Assembly: GCA_024666565.1 (NCBI GenBank)
Contig: CP088295.1
Coordinates: forward strand, 682,001-746,000
Length of the DNA stretch: 64,000 bases
Direction of reading: 5' to 3'
Source: Svornostia abyssi
GTDB lineage: Bacteria > Actinomycetota > Thermoleophilia > Solirubrobacterales > Solirubrobacteraceae
The notes beneath the pieces were generated by a model. That model was not told the DNA's origin. It saw only the letters and a list, made by a program, of their open reading frames with translations, and made no database searches. Position 1 is the first letter of the stretch; the number at the start of each line of letters is the position of its first letter. Positions 37,193 through 45,551 of this stretch are shown here, in pieces. A program made the translations under genes and the position numbers.

Positions 37193-38427
37193 GTTGCGAA
37201 GATCCCCGTGTACACGGCCAGGCCGACCGCCCCCGCGCCCAGCAGCACGCGCCCGCGCCACCGGTGCCCGTCGCACCACAGCGCCGCCCAGATCGCGAGC
37301 GGGAACAGGACGCAGGCGAAGCGCGAGAACGACATGAGCGGCTGCGGCGCGACCGGGTAGGACAGCGGCAGCGCGAGCGCCGCGACGACGTACGCGCCGT
37401 ACTCGAGCGGCAGCCGCCGCAGCACGCCGATGACCGCGGGGATGACGAGCACGAGCCAGGCGAACATCTCGAGGTTGTGCCGCGCGGCGAGGAACGGGTC
37501 GCCGCCGGCCTCCACGAAGTAGACGGGCTCACGCGCGCCCGACAGCAACTGCCGGCCGCCCTGCCACGCGGCGACCGCGCCGTCCCACGCGCCGACGAAC
37601 GGCCCGGCGAACGAGCGGAACCAGACCTCCTGGGCGTCGAACGGCGCGAGCGGGTCGAGGCCGGCGACCGCCAGCCCCGCGACGTACACGCCCAGGCCGG
37701 CGGGGACGAGCGCCAGCCAGGCGAGATCGGCCGGACGGCGGTCGCGCTGCTTGCACCAGATGATCACGAGGGGCAGGAGCAACACGATGCCGGCGCTGCG
37801 CGTCGCGGCGGCGCACCCGCCGAGCACGCCCACCCACGCCCAGCGCCCCGTGCGCGCGGCAAGGAACGACCCCACCGACAGCGCGAGGTACAGCGCCTCG
37901 CTGTAGACCGCCGACAGAAAGAACGACATCGGGAAGAAGGCGACGGCGAGCACGGCGCCGCGCGCGACGCCGTCGCCGAAGTCGAGCGCCGTGAGCCGGT
38001 GCAGCGCCACGAGCGCCGCGGTCAGCGCGACGAGCGAGACGACGACCCCGGCCACGAGGTCGCTGCCCAGCACGGTCCCGAGCGCGCCCACCAGCACCGG
38101 GTAGAGCGGGAAGAACGCCGCGCGGGCCCCGTCGTCGTACCCGTCACCGGCGATCGACAGGAACCACACCGAGTCCCACCGCGCGAACGGGGCCACGACG
38201 ACGTCCGCCACGGACCCGAGCCCGATCGTGTAGCCGGCCGGGTCGAAGTCCTCAGCGCGCGCGCTGAACCCGAACGCCGCCGCGGCCACGATCCCGGCGA
38301 CGAGGACGAGCAGCCGGGAGGTCCACAGCGCCAAGAGCGCGTCGCGCCACGCGGGCGTGTCGAGCGCCGCGCGGACGCGGTGCAGCGCGGGGCGACGCGG
38401 GGTCGCTGGGGTACCGTCAGGCGTCAT
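37174..38427 (-). CDS. Polytopic membrane glycosyltransferase (mannosyltransferase-like, GT-C fold)
   Basis: A 417-residue protein with roughly ten membrane helices. An early loop motif ARWDSVWFLSIAGDGYDDG resembles the GPI mannosyltransferase (PIG-V) family, which uses a lipid-linked sugar donor on the outer face of the membrane. FFPLYPVLVGALG and FFPMSFFLSAVYSEALYLAL are also family-like. It would add a sugar to a lipid or protein; the acceptor is unknown. The ATG at 38427 shares the bases CATG with the start of the divergent MscS gene. A later GTG start is possible. Confidence 0.8.
   Translation of the reverse strand: MTPDGTPATPRRPALHRVRAALDTPAWRDALLALWTSRLLVLVAGIVAAAAFGFSARAEDFDPAGYTIGLGSVADVVVAPFARWDSVWFLSIAGDGYDDGARAAFFPLYPVLVGALGTVLGSDLVAGVVVSLVALTAALVALHRLTALDFGDGVARGAVLAVAFFPMSFFLSAVYSEALYLALSVGSFLAARTGRWAWVGVLGGCAAATRSAGIVLLLPLVIIWCKQRDRRPADLAWLALVPAGLGVYVAGLAVAGLDPLAPFDAQEVWFRSFAGPFVGAWDGAVAAWQGGRQLLSGAREPVYFVEAGGDPFLAARHNLEMFAWLVLVIPAVIGVLRRLPLEYGAYVVAALALPLSYPVAPQPLMSFSRFACVLFPLAIWAALWCDGHRWRGRVLLGAGAVGLAVYTGIFATWHWTA
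38412..38417 (+). promoter_or_regulatory. -10 box TACCGT for the MscS gene
   Basis: Fits TANNNT and ends 8 nt before the ATG at 38426. It lies inside the first codons of the divergent glycosyltransferase gene. Confidence 0.45.
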
Positions 38428-39217
38428 GGACTGGGTGGATGGTGCCATCGCCGCGGCGGTCGCCCTGCTGGTGGCGGGGATCGTGGCGTTCGTGACCCGC
38501 CGCATGCTCGACCACGCGGGCGCGCTGGCGGGCGACCGCGTGGACCCCGTCCTGCAGACGCGGTTCCTCGTCATCCGGCGGCTCATCGTCGCGTCGATCC
38601 TCGTCTTCGGCGGGTTCATCGCGATCTCGCAGATCAACGCGCTCGACCAGGTCGCCACGAGCCTGCTCGCGTCGTCGGCGATCGTCGCCGCGGTCGTCGG
38701 CTTCGCCAGCCGCCAGGTCCTCGGCAACGCGATCGCGGGCGTGCAGCTGGCCGTCGCCCAGCCCGTGCGGGTGGGGGACGCGATCACCGTCGCCGACCAG
38801 ACGGGCGTCGTCGAGGACGTCCGCCTGACCTCGACGTACATCCGGACCGCGGCGAACGCGCGCATCATCGTGCCGAACGAGCAGATGATCGGCTCGGTCG
38901 TCCGCAACGACACGATCGTCTCGCCCGAGGTCGGCACGGAGGTCGTGCTGTGGCTCCCGCCGGAAGCCGACGTCGAGCGCGCGATCGCGGTGCTCCGCGA
39001 GGAGACGGCGGGGCACGCGAGTGTCCGCGTGGCGGACATGGTCCTCGAGGGCGCGGTGAAGCTCGTGGTCAGCGGGCCGGCCACCGTGCCGGCCCAGCGG
39101 CTCACCGCCGAGGGCGAGCTGCGCGCCCGCTGCCTGCACCGGCTGCGGGCGGCGCGCCTGCTCCCCGAGACCGGCGCAGGAGCCGAGCCCTCAGGGCCGA
39201 AGCAGTCGGCTGGCTAG
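38426..39217 (+). CDS. Small-conductance mechanosensitive channel (MscS family)
   Basis: A 263-residue protein with an N-terminal helix, a second helix (LIVASILVFGGFIAISQI) and the pore-lining TM3 followed by the beta domain (SSAIVAAVVGFASRQVLGNAIAGVQLAVAQPVRVGD). It would release solutes on hypo-osmotic shock. It is shorter than E. coli MscS at its C terminus, as in many actinobacterial versions. Its ATG overlaps the start codon of the glycosyltransferase on the other strand. The stop codon TAG is also the first part of a likely -10 box for the next gene. Confidence 0.9.
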   Translation: MDWVDGAIAAAVALLVAGIVAFVTRRMLDHAGALAGDRVDPVLQTRFLVIRRLIVASILVFGGFIAISQINALDQVATSLLASSAIVAAVVGFASRQVLGNAIAGVQLAVAQPVRVGDAITVADQTGVVEDVRLTSTYIRTAANARIIVPNEQMIGSVVRNDTIVSPEVGTEVVLWLPPEADVERAIAVLREETAGHASVRVADMVLEGAVKLVVSGPATVPAQRLTAEGELRARCLHRLRAARLLPETGAGAEPSGPKQSAG

Positions 39218-39220
39218 ACT
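39215..39220 (+). promoter_or_regulatory. -10 box TAGACT for the PBP gene
   Basis: Consensus-like TANNNT overlapping the mscS stop codon, 51 nt before the PBP start. This gene therefore has a real 5' leader, unlike its neighbours. Confidence 0.5.
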
Positions 39221-39271
39221 TTTCTGTTCGCCGCGGGCCTTTCCGGGCTCCGGCGGGTTCTTGCACCTGTC

Positions 39272-41443
39272 ATGTCCGCTCGTCGTGACCGCCTGCGCCG
39301 CCGCCGTCAACGCGGTGGCGCCTCCAAGCCGGCCTTCCTCGTCCTCGGGGTGCTCTTCACGCTGCTCGCGCTCGGTGGCCTGGGCGCCGTGGCCTGGGTG
39401 GTCGGTGTCGCGCAGAGCGCGCCGGACCTGCGCGAGCTCAAGCCGCAGGACCCGGGCACCACGAGCGTCGTCTACGCGTCCGACGGCACGCGCCTGGGCT
39501 TCATCGAGTCGAGCGTCCTGCGCCGGCCGATCAAGGCCCGTGAGATTCCGGACAACATGAAGAACGCGACGATCGCGATCGAGGACCGCCGGTTCTACGA
39601 CCACACCGGCGTCGACTTCGAGGGCGTCGTCCGCGCGGGCGTGAAGAACATCACGTCGGGCAAGACCGTCGAGGGCGGGTCGACGCTGACGATGCAGCTC
39701 GTCCGGGCGCTGTACCGGGACAAGGAGCGCACGTTCGAGCGCAAGATCCGCGAGGCTAAGCTGGCCGAGGAGCTCGAGAACGCCCACCCGGGGAAGGAGG
39801 GCAAGGAGTGGATCCTCACGAAGTACATCAACTCCGTGCCGTACGGGACCGAGGGTGGCGTCACCGCCGTCGGCGTCCAGGCCGCGGCGCGCACGTACTT
39901 CGACAAGCCCGCCGGCAAGCTCAAGCTCCACGAGGCGGCGCTGCTCGCCGGCCTCCCGCAGGCGCCGTCGGCGTACAGCCCGTTCCGCTCGCCCGAGAAG
40001 GCGCTGGCCCGCCGCAACGACGTGCTCGACAGCATGGCCGAGCAGGGCATGATCAAGCCCGAGACCGCCGAGCGCACGAAGGCGATGGAGCTCGGCGTCA
40101 AGCCCAGCAAGTACTACACCGAGCGCCGTGAGGGCTTCTTCTTCGACTACGTCAAGCAGGAGCTCATCGACCGCTACGGCGTCGAGAAGGTGCGCCAGGG
40201 GGGCCTCTCGATCAAGACGACGATCGACCTCAAGCTCCAGCAGGCCGCGCGCAAGGCGATCGCGGGCCGGCTGAACTTCGCCGATGCGCCGTCGTCGGCG
40301 ATCGTGTCGATCGACCCGCGCAACGGCTACATCCGCGCGATGGCCACCAGCGCGCAGTACACGGACCGCAAGTTCAACCTCGCCGCGCAGGGCAAGCGCC
40401 AGCCCGGGTCGACCTTCAAGATCATGGTCCTCATGGCCGCGGTGGCCAAGGGCATCGACCCGAAGAGCACGAGCTACACGTCCAAGCCCCTGAAGCTCAA
40501 CGACCCGATCTACGGCCCCATCGAGGTCAAGACGTACTCGAACTCGTACATCGGCGGCGCGAACCTCGTGAAGGCCACGCTGTCGTCGGACAACTCGATC
40601 TACATGCAGCTCGACCTCGACGTCGGCCCCGAGAACGTCACGCAGGCCGCGCGCGACATGGGGATCAAGAGCAAGCTCAACTCCTTCCCGGCTGAGGGCC
40701 TCGGCGGCCTGGAGTACGGCGTCTCCCCGCTGGAGATGGCGAACGCCTACGCGACGCTGGCGTCCGGCGGCTGGCGCAACAAGCCGAAGGCGATCACGAA
40801 GGTCACGTTCCCCGACGGCGAGGTCGACGACCTCTCCAAGCCGCGGCGGCACAAGGCGTTCACCGACGGCGAGGTCTACGAGATCACGAAGATCCTCGAG
40901 GCGAACATCACCGGCGGCACGGGGACGAAGGCCAACATCGGCTGCCCGGCGGGCGGCAAGACCGGCACGACGGACAACCACCGTGACGCCTGGTTCGTCG
41001 GCTACACGCCGCGGCTGGCGACCTCGACGTGGGTCGGCTACCCCGACCGCCAGATCGAGATGACGAGCACGTACTTCGGCGGCCCGGTCGCGGGCGGCAC
41101 GTTCCCGGCGGAGATCTGGGGCGACTACATGCGCGTCGCCAAGCGCGACTTCTGCGGCGACTTCCCGCAACCCAAGACGCCCTTCGCCGGATCGAGCTTC
41201 TCGGGCAAGTACCAGAAGCAGGGCGGCACCGGCGACGACAAGTACGACACGCGCGACGGCACCGCGGACGCCCAGGACTTCGAGACGGGTGCCGGCACCG
41301 GGACGGGCACCGACAACGGCGGCGCCGGGTTCAACGACGACGCGTACGAGACCCCACCGCAGCCCGCGCCGCAGACCGAGGAGCCACCCGCGACGCCCAC
41401 CCCCGCGCCCGACCCCGCGCCCACCGGCGGCGCCGGGGAGTGA
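39272..41443 (+). CDS. Class A penicillin-binding protein (transglycosylase/transpeptidase)
   Basis: A 723-residue bifunctional cell-wall synthase. It has a basic cytoplasmic tail, one membrane helix (about 20-46), a GT51 domain with the catalytic Glu104 in AIEDRRFYDHTGVD and GGSTLTMQLVR, and a transpeptidase domain. The latter has the nucleophile Ser380 in STFK, SDN (439-441) and KTGTT from Lys563. The C terminus is a disordered Gly/Thr then Pro/Thr-rich tail. It polymerises lipid II and cross-links peptidoglycan outside the membrane. No shape or division partner gene is adjacent. Confidence 0.95.
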   Translation: MSARRDRLRRRRQRGGASKPAFLVLGVLFTLLALGGLGAVAWVVGVAQSAPDLRELKPQDPGTTSVVYASDGTRLGFIESSVLRRPIKAREIPDNMKNATIAIEDRRFYDHTGVDFEGVVRAGVKNITSGKTVEGGSTLTMQLVRALYRDKERTFERKIREAKLAEELENAHPGKEGKEWILTKYINSVPYGTEGGVTAVGVQAAARTYFDKPAGKLKLHEAALLAGLPQAPSAYSPFRSPEKALARRNDVLDSMAEQGMIKPETAERTKAMELGVKPSKYYTERREGFFFDYVKQELIDRYGVEKVRQGGLSIKTTIDLKLQQAARKAIAGRLNFADAPSSAIVSIDPRNGYIRAMATSAQYTDRKFNLAAQGKRQPGSTFKIMVLMAAVAKGIDPKSTSYTSKPLKLNDPIYGPIEVKTYSNSYIGGANLVKATLSSDNSIYMQLDLDVGPENVTQAARDMGIKSKLNSFPAEGLGGLEYGVSPLEMANAYATLASGGWRNKPKAITKVTFPDGEVDDLSKPRRHKAFTDGEVYEITKILEANITGGTGTKANIGCPAGGKTGTTDNHRDAWFVGYTPRLATSTWVGYPDRQIEMTSTYFGGPVAGGTFPAEIWGDYMRVAKRDFCGDFPQPKTPFAGSSFSGKYQKQGGTGDDKYDTRDGTADAQDFETGAGTGTGTDNGGAGFNDDAYETPPQPAPQTEEPPATPTPAPDPAPTGGAGE

Positions 41444-41463
41444 CCCCACCCGCGCGGCGCTGC

Positions 41464-41469
41464 TAGCCT
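41464..41469 (+). promoter_or_regulatory. -10 box TAGCCT, leaderless infA
   Basis: TANNNT box ending 9 nt before the infA ATG, leaving no room for a ribosome-binding site. Confidence 0.5.
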
Positions 41470-41478
41470 CGCCTTCGC

Positions 41479-41697
41479 ATGTCCAAGGAAGAAAAGGTCG
41501 AATTCGAGGGCGAGGTCGTCGAGGCTCTCCCGAACGCGATGTTCCGGGTGAAGCTCGACAACGACCACATGGTCCTCGGCCACGTGGCCGGCAAGATGCG
41601 CCGGTTCCGCATCCGCATCCTCCCGGGCGACCGGGTCCGCGTCGAGTTGTCGCCGTACGACCTCGACCGCGCTCGGATCGTCTACCGACACCGCTGA
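41479..41697 (+). CDS. infA: Translation initiation factor IF-1
   Basis: A 72-residue OB-fold protein covering the whole family length: [37 protein letters not shown] and [14 protein letters not shown]. It binds the ribosomal A site during initiation. Here it stands alone, away from the usual rpmJ-rpsM-rpsK cluster. A duplicate elsewhere in the genome cannot be excluded. It is predicted to be leaderless and is followed by two hairpins. Confidence 0.95.
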   Translation: MSKEEKVEFEGEVVEALPNAMFRVKLDNDHMVLGHVAGKMRRFRIRILPGDRVRVELSPYDLDRARIVYRHR

Positions 41698-41698
41698 G

Positions 41699-41717
41699 AA
41701 TCGCGCAGAGCGCGATT
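41699..41717 (+). terminator. Hairpin AATCGCGC-AGA-GCGCGATT after infA
   Basis: An 8-bp perfect stem with a 3-nt loop and a short T tract (TTT), starting within 2 bp of the infA stop. It is the best intrinsic terminator candidate in the region. Confidence 0.65.
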
Positions 41718-41723
41718 TCAGCC

Positions 41724-41750
41724 GGGAGTACTCGCTGCGCTCGTACTCCC
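41724..41750. terminator. Second hairpin GGGAGTAC...GTACTCCC
   Basis: An 8-bp inverted repeat with an 11-nt loop, immediately after the first hairpin and before the thiL promoter. It may reinforce termination. Confidence 0.45.
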
Positions 41751-41761
41751 AAGGGCTGGTC

Positions 41762-41767
41762 TAGGGT
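41762..41767 (+). promoter_or_regulatory. -10 box TAGGGT, leaderless thiL
   Basis: Ends 11 nt before the ATG at 41779, with no Shine-Dalgarno sequence between. Confidence 0.5.
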
Positions 41768-41778
41768 CCCCGGTTGTT

Positions 41779-42726
41779 ATGCGTGAGTTCGCCCTCATTG
41801 AGCGGATTCGCGAGCTGCTGCCCGCGCCGCACGACCGCGTCGTGATCGGGTCCGGCGACGATGCCGCAGTCGTCCGCGCCGAGGGCGTCGCCGTCACGTC
41901 GATCGACCAGATGGTCGACGGCGTGCACTTCCGCCTCGCACCCGGCCACACCTCGCCGTACGACGCCGGCTGGCGCGCACTCGCGGGTGCGCTGTCCGAT
42001 CTCGCCGCGATGGGCGTGCGCCCCGGCGAGGCGTATGTGGCGCTCGGGCTCCCGGCGGACCTCCCCGACGAGGACGTGCTCGAGGTCGCCCGCGGCATGG
42101 CCGCGCTCGCCGGCCAGGCGGGCGTCGCCGTCATCGGCGGGGACATCACCACCGCCCCCGCGCTCTCGCTCGCCGTCACCGTCGTCGGCTGGGCGCCGTC
42201 GCCGGACGATGTCGTGCGGCGCAGCGGCGCGCAGCCCGGCGATCTCGTGGGCGTCACCGGCCCGCTCGGCGCCAGCGCCGCGGGCCTCGCGATCCTCGAC
42301 GGCCGCGCGACCGGGCCGCAGGCGCTGGTCGACGCGTACCTGCGGCCCCTGCCGCGTCTATCCGAGGGGCGGAGTCTGGCCGCCGCGGGGGCGACGGCGA
42401 TGATCGATCTGTCCGACGGCCTGGCCGCCGATGCCGGCCACGTCGCCGAGGCGAGTGGCGCGACCCTCGAGCTGGAGCTCGCAGCGCTGCCGCTGGCCGA
42501 GGGGGTCGCGAGCGTCGCAGAGCACCTGGGGGTCGTGCCCGGCGAGTTCGCGGGGACCGGCGGCGAGGACTACGAGCTGCTCGTGTGCGTCTCGCCGCAG
42601 CGGCGCGCCGAGGCCGAAGCCGCGGCGGTGCAGCTGCGATGGATCGGCCACGTCAGCTCGGGGCCAGGCCAGGTCCACCTGGCCGGGATCGCACAGCCGC
42701 TGCGCGGCTACGAGCACCGTCGTTGA
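41779..42726 (+). CDS. thiL: Thiamine-monophosphate kinase
   Basis: A 315-residue ATP-dependent kinase making thiamine diphosphate, the last step of thiamine synthesis. It has [14 protein letters not shown] near the N terminus (metal/ATP site), [28 protein letters not shown] and [15 protein letters not shown] near the C terminus, all characteristic of ThiL within the PurM-like fold. No other thiamine gene is near. The last 74 bp overlap a small minus-strand ORF. Confidence 0.93.
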   Translation: MREFALIERIRELLPAPHDRVVIGSGDDAAVVRAEGVAVTSIDQMVDGVHFRLAPGHTSPYDAGWRALAGALSDLAAMGVRPGEAYVALGLPADLPDEDVLEVARGMAALAGQAGVAVIGGDITTAPALSLAVTVVGWAPSPDDVVRRSGAQPGDLVGVTGPLGASAAGLAILDGRATGPQALVDAYLRPLPRLSEGRSLAAAGATAMIDLSDGLAADAGHVAEASGATLELELAALPLAEGVASVAEHLGVVPGEFAGTGGEDYELLVCVSPQRRAEAEAAAVQLRWIGHVSSGPGQVHLAGIAQPLRGYEHRR

Positions 42727-42859
42727 GGGGCGGCCGGCCGGCGATCGCCCCTGCGATCGCGTCCAGTCCGTTGCGTCGCAGCAATGCCTCTGCGACCAGG
42801 CGTGGATCGACGTCGTAGCCGTCGTCGGCCACGCGTCGCTTCAACTCTTGAACACTCAT
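42653..42859 (-). CDS. Small FlgM-like protein (anti-sigma factor-like)
   Basis: A 68-residue ORF. Its first 35 residues, [20 protein letters not shown] and then LVAEALLRR, resemble the C-terminal sigma-binding helix region of FlgM-type anti-sigma factors (pattern YxVDxxxVAxAIL). An AGGGAAG ribosome site lies just upstream of the ATG. The second half is low complexity and overlaps the end of thiL on the other strand, so it may be only partly meaningful. No flagellar gene is in the window. Confidence 0.45.
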   Translation of the reverse strand: MSVQELKRRVADDGYDVDPRLVAEALLRRNGLDAIAGAIAGRPPLNDGARSRAAAVRSRPGGPGLAPS

Positions 42860-42968
42860 CTTCTTCCCTGCCTTCGGCTGAGATCCCGCATCCCGGCCTT
42901 GGTGGTGTCCTTATCGACCTCGGGTGACGGCCGATTGATCAGGGATGGTTCCCTCTCGGCCGAGTGTC

Positions 42969-42988
42969 CATGCGGCCCTCGCCGCATG
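42969..42988 (-). terminator. Hairpin after the sortase gene
   Basis: Perfect 8-bp stem CATGCGGC/GCCGCATG with a CCTC loop, 12 bp beyond the sortase stop on the minus strand. Just past it lies the start of the FlgM-like ORF. Confidence 0.55.
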
Positions 42989-43000
42989 TGGACGTCCGAT

Positions 43001-43774
43001 CTAGGGCGCTGACCCGGTGGGCGCATCCGGGCTGAGGCCCGCGTCCTTCAGCCGCCGCGCCTTCTGCCCCGGGACCGGCGTGTCTGCGCCCCCGCGCGCA
43101 GAGCCGCGCGGCGCCGCCGAGATCTGCCGCGCGAACACGACGACGCGCTGGGCGGCCGAGTAGAGCGGATGGCAGGCCGTGAGGACGAGCCGGTCGTAGC
43201 CGACGTTCTTGACGACCTCGACGGCGGTCGGCGGAACGATCTTGCGCTGCTGCACCCGGTAGACGAAGCGCCCGTACGGCATCTCGACCACGATCCGGTC
43301 GCCGGGGTTCATCTTGTCGATGTGGCGGAACGGCGCCCCGTAGGTCGTGCGGTGGCCGGCGATCGCGGTGGTCCCGCCCACGCCGGGGTACACCGTCGAC
43401 TCGTAGAGGCCCGGCCCCTTGCGCAGCTCCGCGGGGTCGGTGCCCTCGACGATGACGGAGTCGATCTTGCCCGTCTTCGCGGTGATCCGCCCGATCGCGT
43501 CACCGGGGTCGGCCTCGCGGCGCAGCGACCGGCCGAGGAAGGCCATGCGCCGAGTGGTGCTCTCGAGCTTCTCGAGCGCCTTCGTCTCGACGACCGACGG
43601 CCGCGCCTGCTCGAGCTGCTCGAGGTCACCGGCGAGCGCGTCCTGCGTCACGCCGTTGTAGATCGCGGAGATCGGCTCCTGCCAGACGATGGTCGCGATG
43701 GCGTCCGCGACGAGCAGCACCCCCGCGATGACGAGGACGGTGCCGAGCTGATGCAGCATCTCACGCGTCGTCAT
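43001..43774 (-). CDS. Class E-type sortase
   Basis: A 257-residue membrane-anchored transpeptidase. It has an N-terminal membrane helix (LGTVLVIAGVLLVADAIATI), a linker helix and a sortase beta-barrel with His141 (IAGHR), Cys201 (LTACHP) and Arg210. The C-terminal extension of about 40 residues is charged and probably cytoplasmic or disordered. Sortases cleave an LPXTG-like signal and join the protein to peptidoglycan or pilin. No pilin or obvious substrate is adjacent. Its start overlaps the stop of the upstream membrane protein by 4 bp. Confidence 0.88.
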   Translation of the reverse strand: MTTREMLHQLGTVLVIAGVLLVADAIATIVWQEPISAIYNGVTQDALAGDLEQLEQARPSVVETKALEKLESTTRRMAFLGRSLRREADPGDAIGRITAKTGKIDSVIVEGTDPAELRKGPGLYESTVYPGVGGTTAIAGHRTTYGAPFRHIDKMNPGDRIVVEMPYGRFVYRVQQRKIVPPTAVEVVKNVGYDRLVLTACHPLYSAAQRVVVFARQISAAPRGSARGGADTPVPGQKARRLKDAGLSPDAPTGSAP

Positions 43775-45534
43775 CGGCGCAGCGCGGACTCCACCCCGCC
43801 GAGCGACCCCGGTCCCGCGTACGAGACCGGTCCGCGCATCGTGATCTCCACGTCATCGTCGCCCGCCCGGGCGCGGCCGCGCCACGCGATGGCGACGCCG
43901 CTGACGGCGGCGCCCGCGGCAACGCTCCACAGCAGCCAGCTCAACGGGGACGCGTGGCCGCCGGCGATGCTCAGCAGCGCCGTCCACGCGAGGTCCACGG
44001 GGTCGAGCCCGAACGTCGCCGCCACCCACGTGCCGAGGGCGAGCGCCGGGATGAGCAGCACCACGCAGAGCACCATGCCCCACGCGCGCGGCGGGCGGTA
44101 CTCGGGCAGGAGCGCGAACAGCCACACGTGCAGCGCGGGGATGAGCAGCGCCGCGCTGTACGGGTTGCCGATCCACAGCGCGAACGTGACGGCCCAGAGG
44201 ACGAGCATGAGGCCGACCGCGGCGCCGGGAGCGGCCGGATCGCCGCCCGCGCGCTTGACGACCCGCTTGCGGGGCAGCCGCACCGCGACCGCGGCGAGCA
44301 CGCCCGCGAGAACGACCGCGACCAGCGCGCCGACCGACACCGGAACCGTCGCGATCGGCGCGGGGGCAGCGGGCGCCACGGGGAGCAGTCCCGTCAGGCC
44401 CAGGAACCGGGCGACGACCGCCGCGACGACGAACGGGACGGCGGCGAGCACCGTCCACGTCAGCCACGGGCCGATCGCGATCCGGTTGCGGCGGGCGCGG
44501 GCGAACGCGTCGATCAGCGCGAGCAGCACCGGCAGCAGCAGGATGCCGAGCAGCAGACGCGGAGCCCAGGCCGGCACGACCTTGCCCTGGATGACGACAT
44601 CGGGCGTCGTCTGCGCACGGATCGCCGGGCCGTTGTCCAGTGCCGTGATGGCGCGCAGGACCGTGCGGCCCATCCCCTGCATCCGCGCGGGGGACACCGG
44701 GGCGTCCGCGGCGGGCGGCGCCTCGCCGGAGGCCGAGAGCAGCACCGCGGGCAGGCCGGCGTCCACGAGCGGGCCCTGCTCGCCGAGCGTGCCCGGCACC
44801 GCGTAGCGGCCCGTCTGGCTGAGCGCGCGCGGTTCTCCGCCGTTCAATCCGGTCTCGGCTCGCAGCGCCGTCTCGACGGTGCGCCGCAACTGCAGCGGCG
44901 CGATGCCGACGTCGTTGGACCACGGCACCACCAGCGGGCGGCGCAGCTCCTCGGCGGCCACCGCCCCGAGCACGAGCACCGCCGCGACGTCCTGACCCTT
45001 CAGCTCGTCGGCGAGCGCCATCGCTCCGGCCGCGCCGCCGCTGCCGCCGCTCGTGGAGACGAGCATGAGCGTCCGCGACGTGCGGCGGGGCGCGCCGACC
45101 ACCCGCGCGAGCTCGAGCAGCGCCGCCGTGCCGGACAGTTCAGCCCGCGAGCCGGGTCCCGCAGCGTCGCGGTGCGCGACGACGACGATCCGCTGGCTCG
45201 ACGTGCCCGTGCGCTCGCCGATGACGAGCTGCAGGTCGCGCGTGCCCTCGATCGTGCGCCCCTCGTGGGTGGAGGTCCGCACGGCGAAGCCGGTGCCGCG
45301 CAGGTCTCCCGCGATGCGCTCGGCGAGCTGATCGTCGGCCACGTCGCCGGGCCGCCGGACGGGGTACGCGTCCGCCAGCCGATCGAGGGACGCCATGGCG
45401 CGCGACCCGCTGAACGCATCCGCCGCAAGCGTGGTGCGGACCGAGCGCGGTGGCTCCTGCAGCGAGAACGCGACGACGACCAGAACCAGGGCGACCGGCA
45501 GGAGCCCGACGCGGTAGAAACGCGGTTCGAGCAC
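43771..45534 (-). CDS. M28-like membrane protein, probably degenerate peptidase
   Basis: A 587-residue protein. After one N-terminal membrane helix comes an extracellular M28 aminopeptidase-like domain, with IVVVAHRDAAGPG retaining HxD, ELSGTAALLELARV and STSGGSGGAAGAMALADEL. About seven membrane helices form the C-terminal half. The Asp of the family's DNxSG is replaced (AELSG) and the usual EE pair reads SGG, so two zinc ligands are lost and peptidase activity is doubtful. The GTG start at 45534 has TAGTGT 6 nt upstream. It is co-transcribed with the sortase. Confidence 0.72.
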   Translation of the reverse strand: MLEPRFYRVGLLPVALVLVVVAFSLQEPPRSVRTTLAADAFSGSRAMASLDRLADAYPVRRPGDVADDQLAERIAGDLRGTGFAVRTSTHEGRTIEGTRDLQLVIGERTGTSSQRIVVVAHRDAAGPGSRAELSGTAALLELARVVGAPRRTSRTLMLVSTSGGSGGAAGAMALADELKGQDVAAVLVLGAVAAEELRRPLVVPWSNDVGIAPLQLRRTVETALRAETGLNGGEPRALSQTGRYAVPGTLGEQGPLVDAGLPAVLLSASGEAPPAADAPVSPARMQGMGRTVLRAITALDNGPAIRAQTTPDVVIQGKVVPAWAPRLLLGILLLPVLLALIDAFARARRNRIAIGPWLTWTVLAAVPFVVAAVVARFLGLTGLLPVAPAAPAPIATVPVSVGALVAVVLAGVLAAVAVRLPRKRVVKRAGGDPAAPGAAVGLMLVLWAVTFALWIGNPYSAALLIPALHVWLFALLPEYRPPRAWGMVLCVVLLIPALALGTWVAATFGLDPVDLAWTALLSIAGGHASPLSWLLWSVAAGAAVSGVAIAWRGRARAGDDDVEITMRGPVSYAGPGSLGGVESALRR

Positions 45535-45540
45535 GCTGCC

Positions 45541-45546
45541 ACACTA
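45541..45546 (-). promoter_or_regulatory. -10 box TAGTGT, leaderless M28-like gene
   Basis: TANNNT box 6 nt before the GTG at 45534. It lies inside the palindrome CACTAGTG. The divergent response regulator starts only 17 bp from the 45534 start. Confidence 0.5.
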
Positions 45547-45551
45547 GTGAT

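Noticed and set aside
42860..43000. Riboswitch (for example TPP) near thiL
   Set aside because: The gap before thiL is too short for an aptamer and lacks the TPP core motif; the gap at 42860-43000 contains only a simple hairpin.
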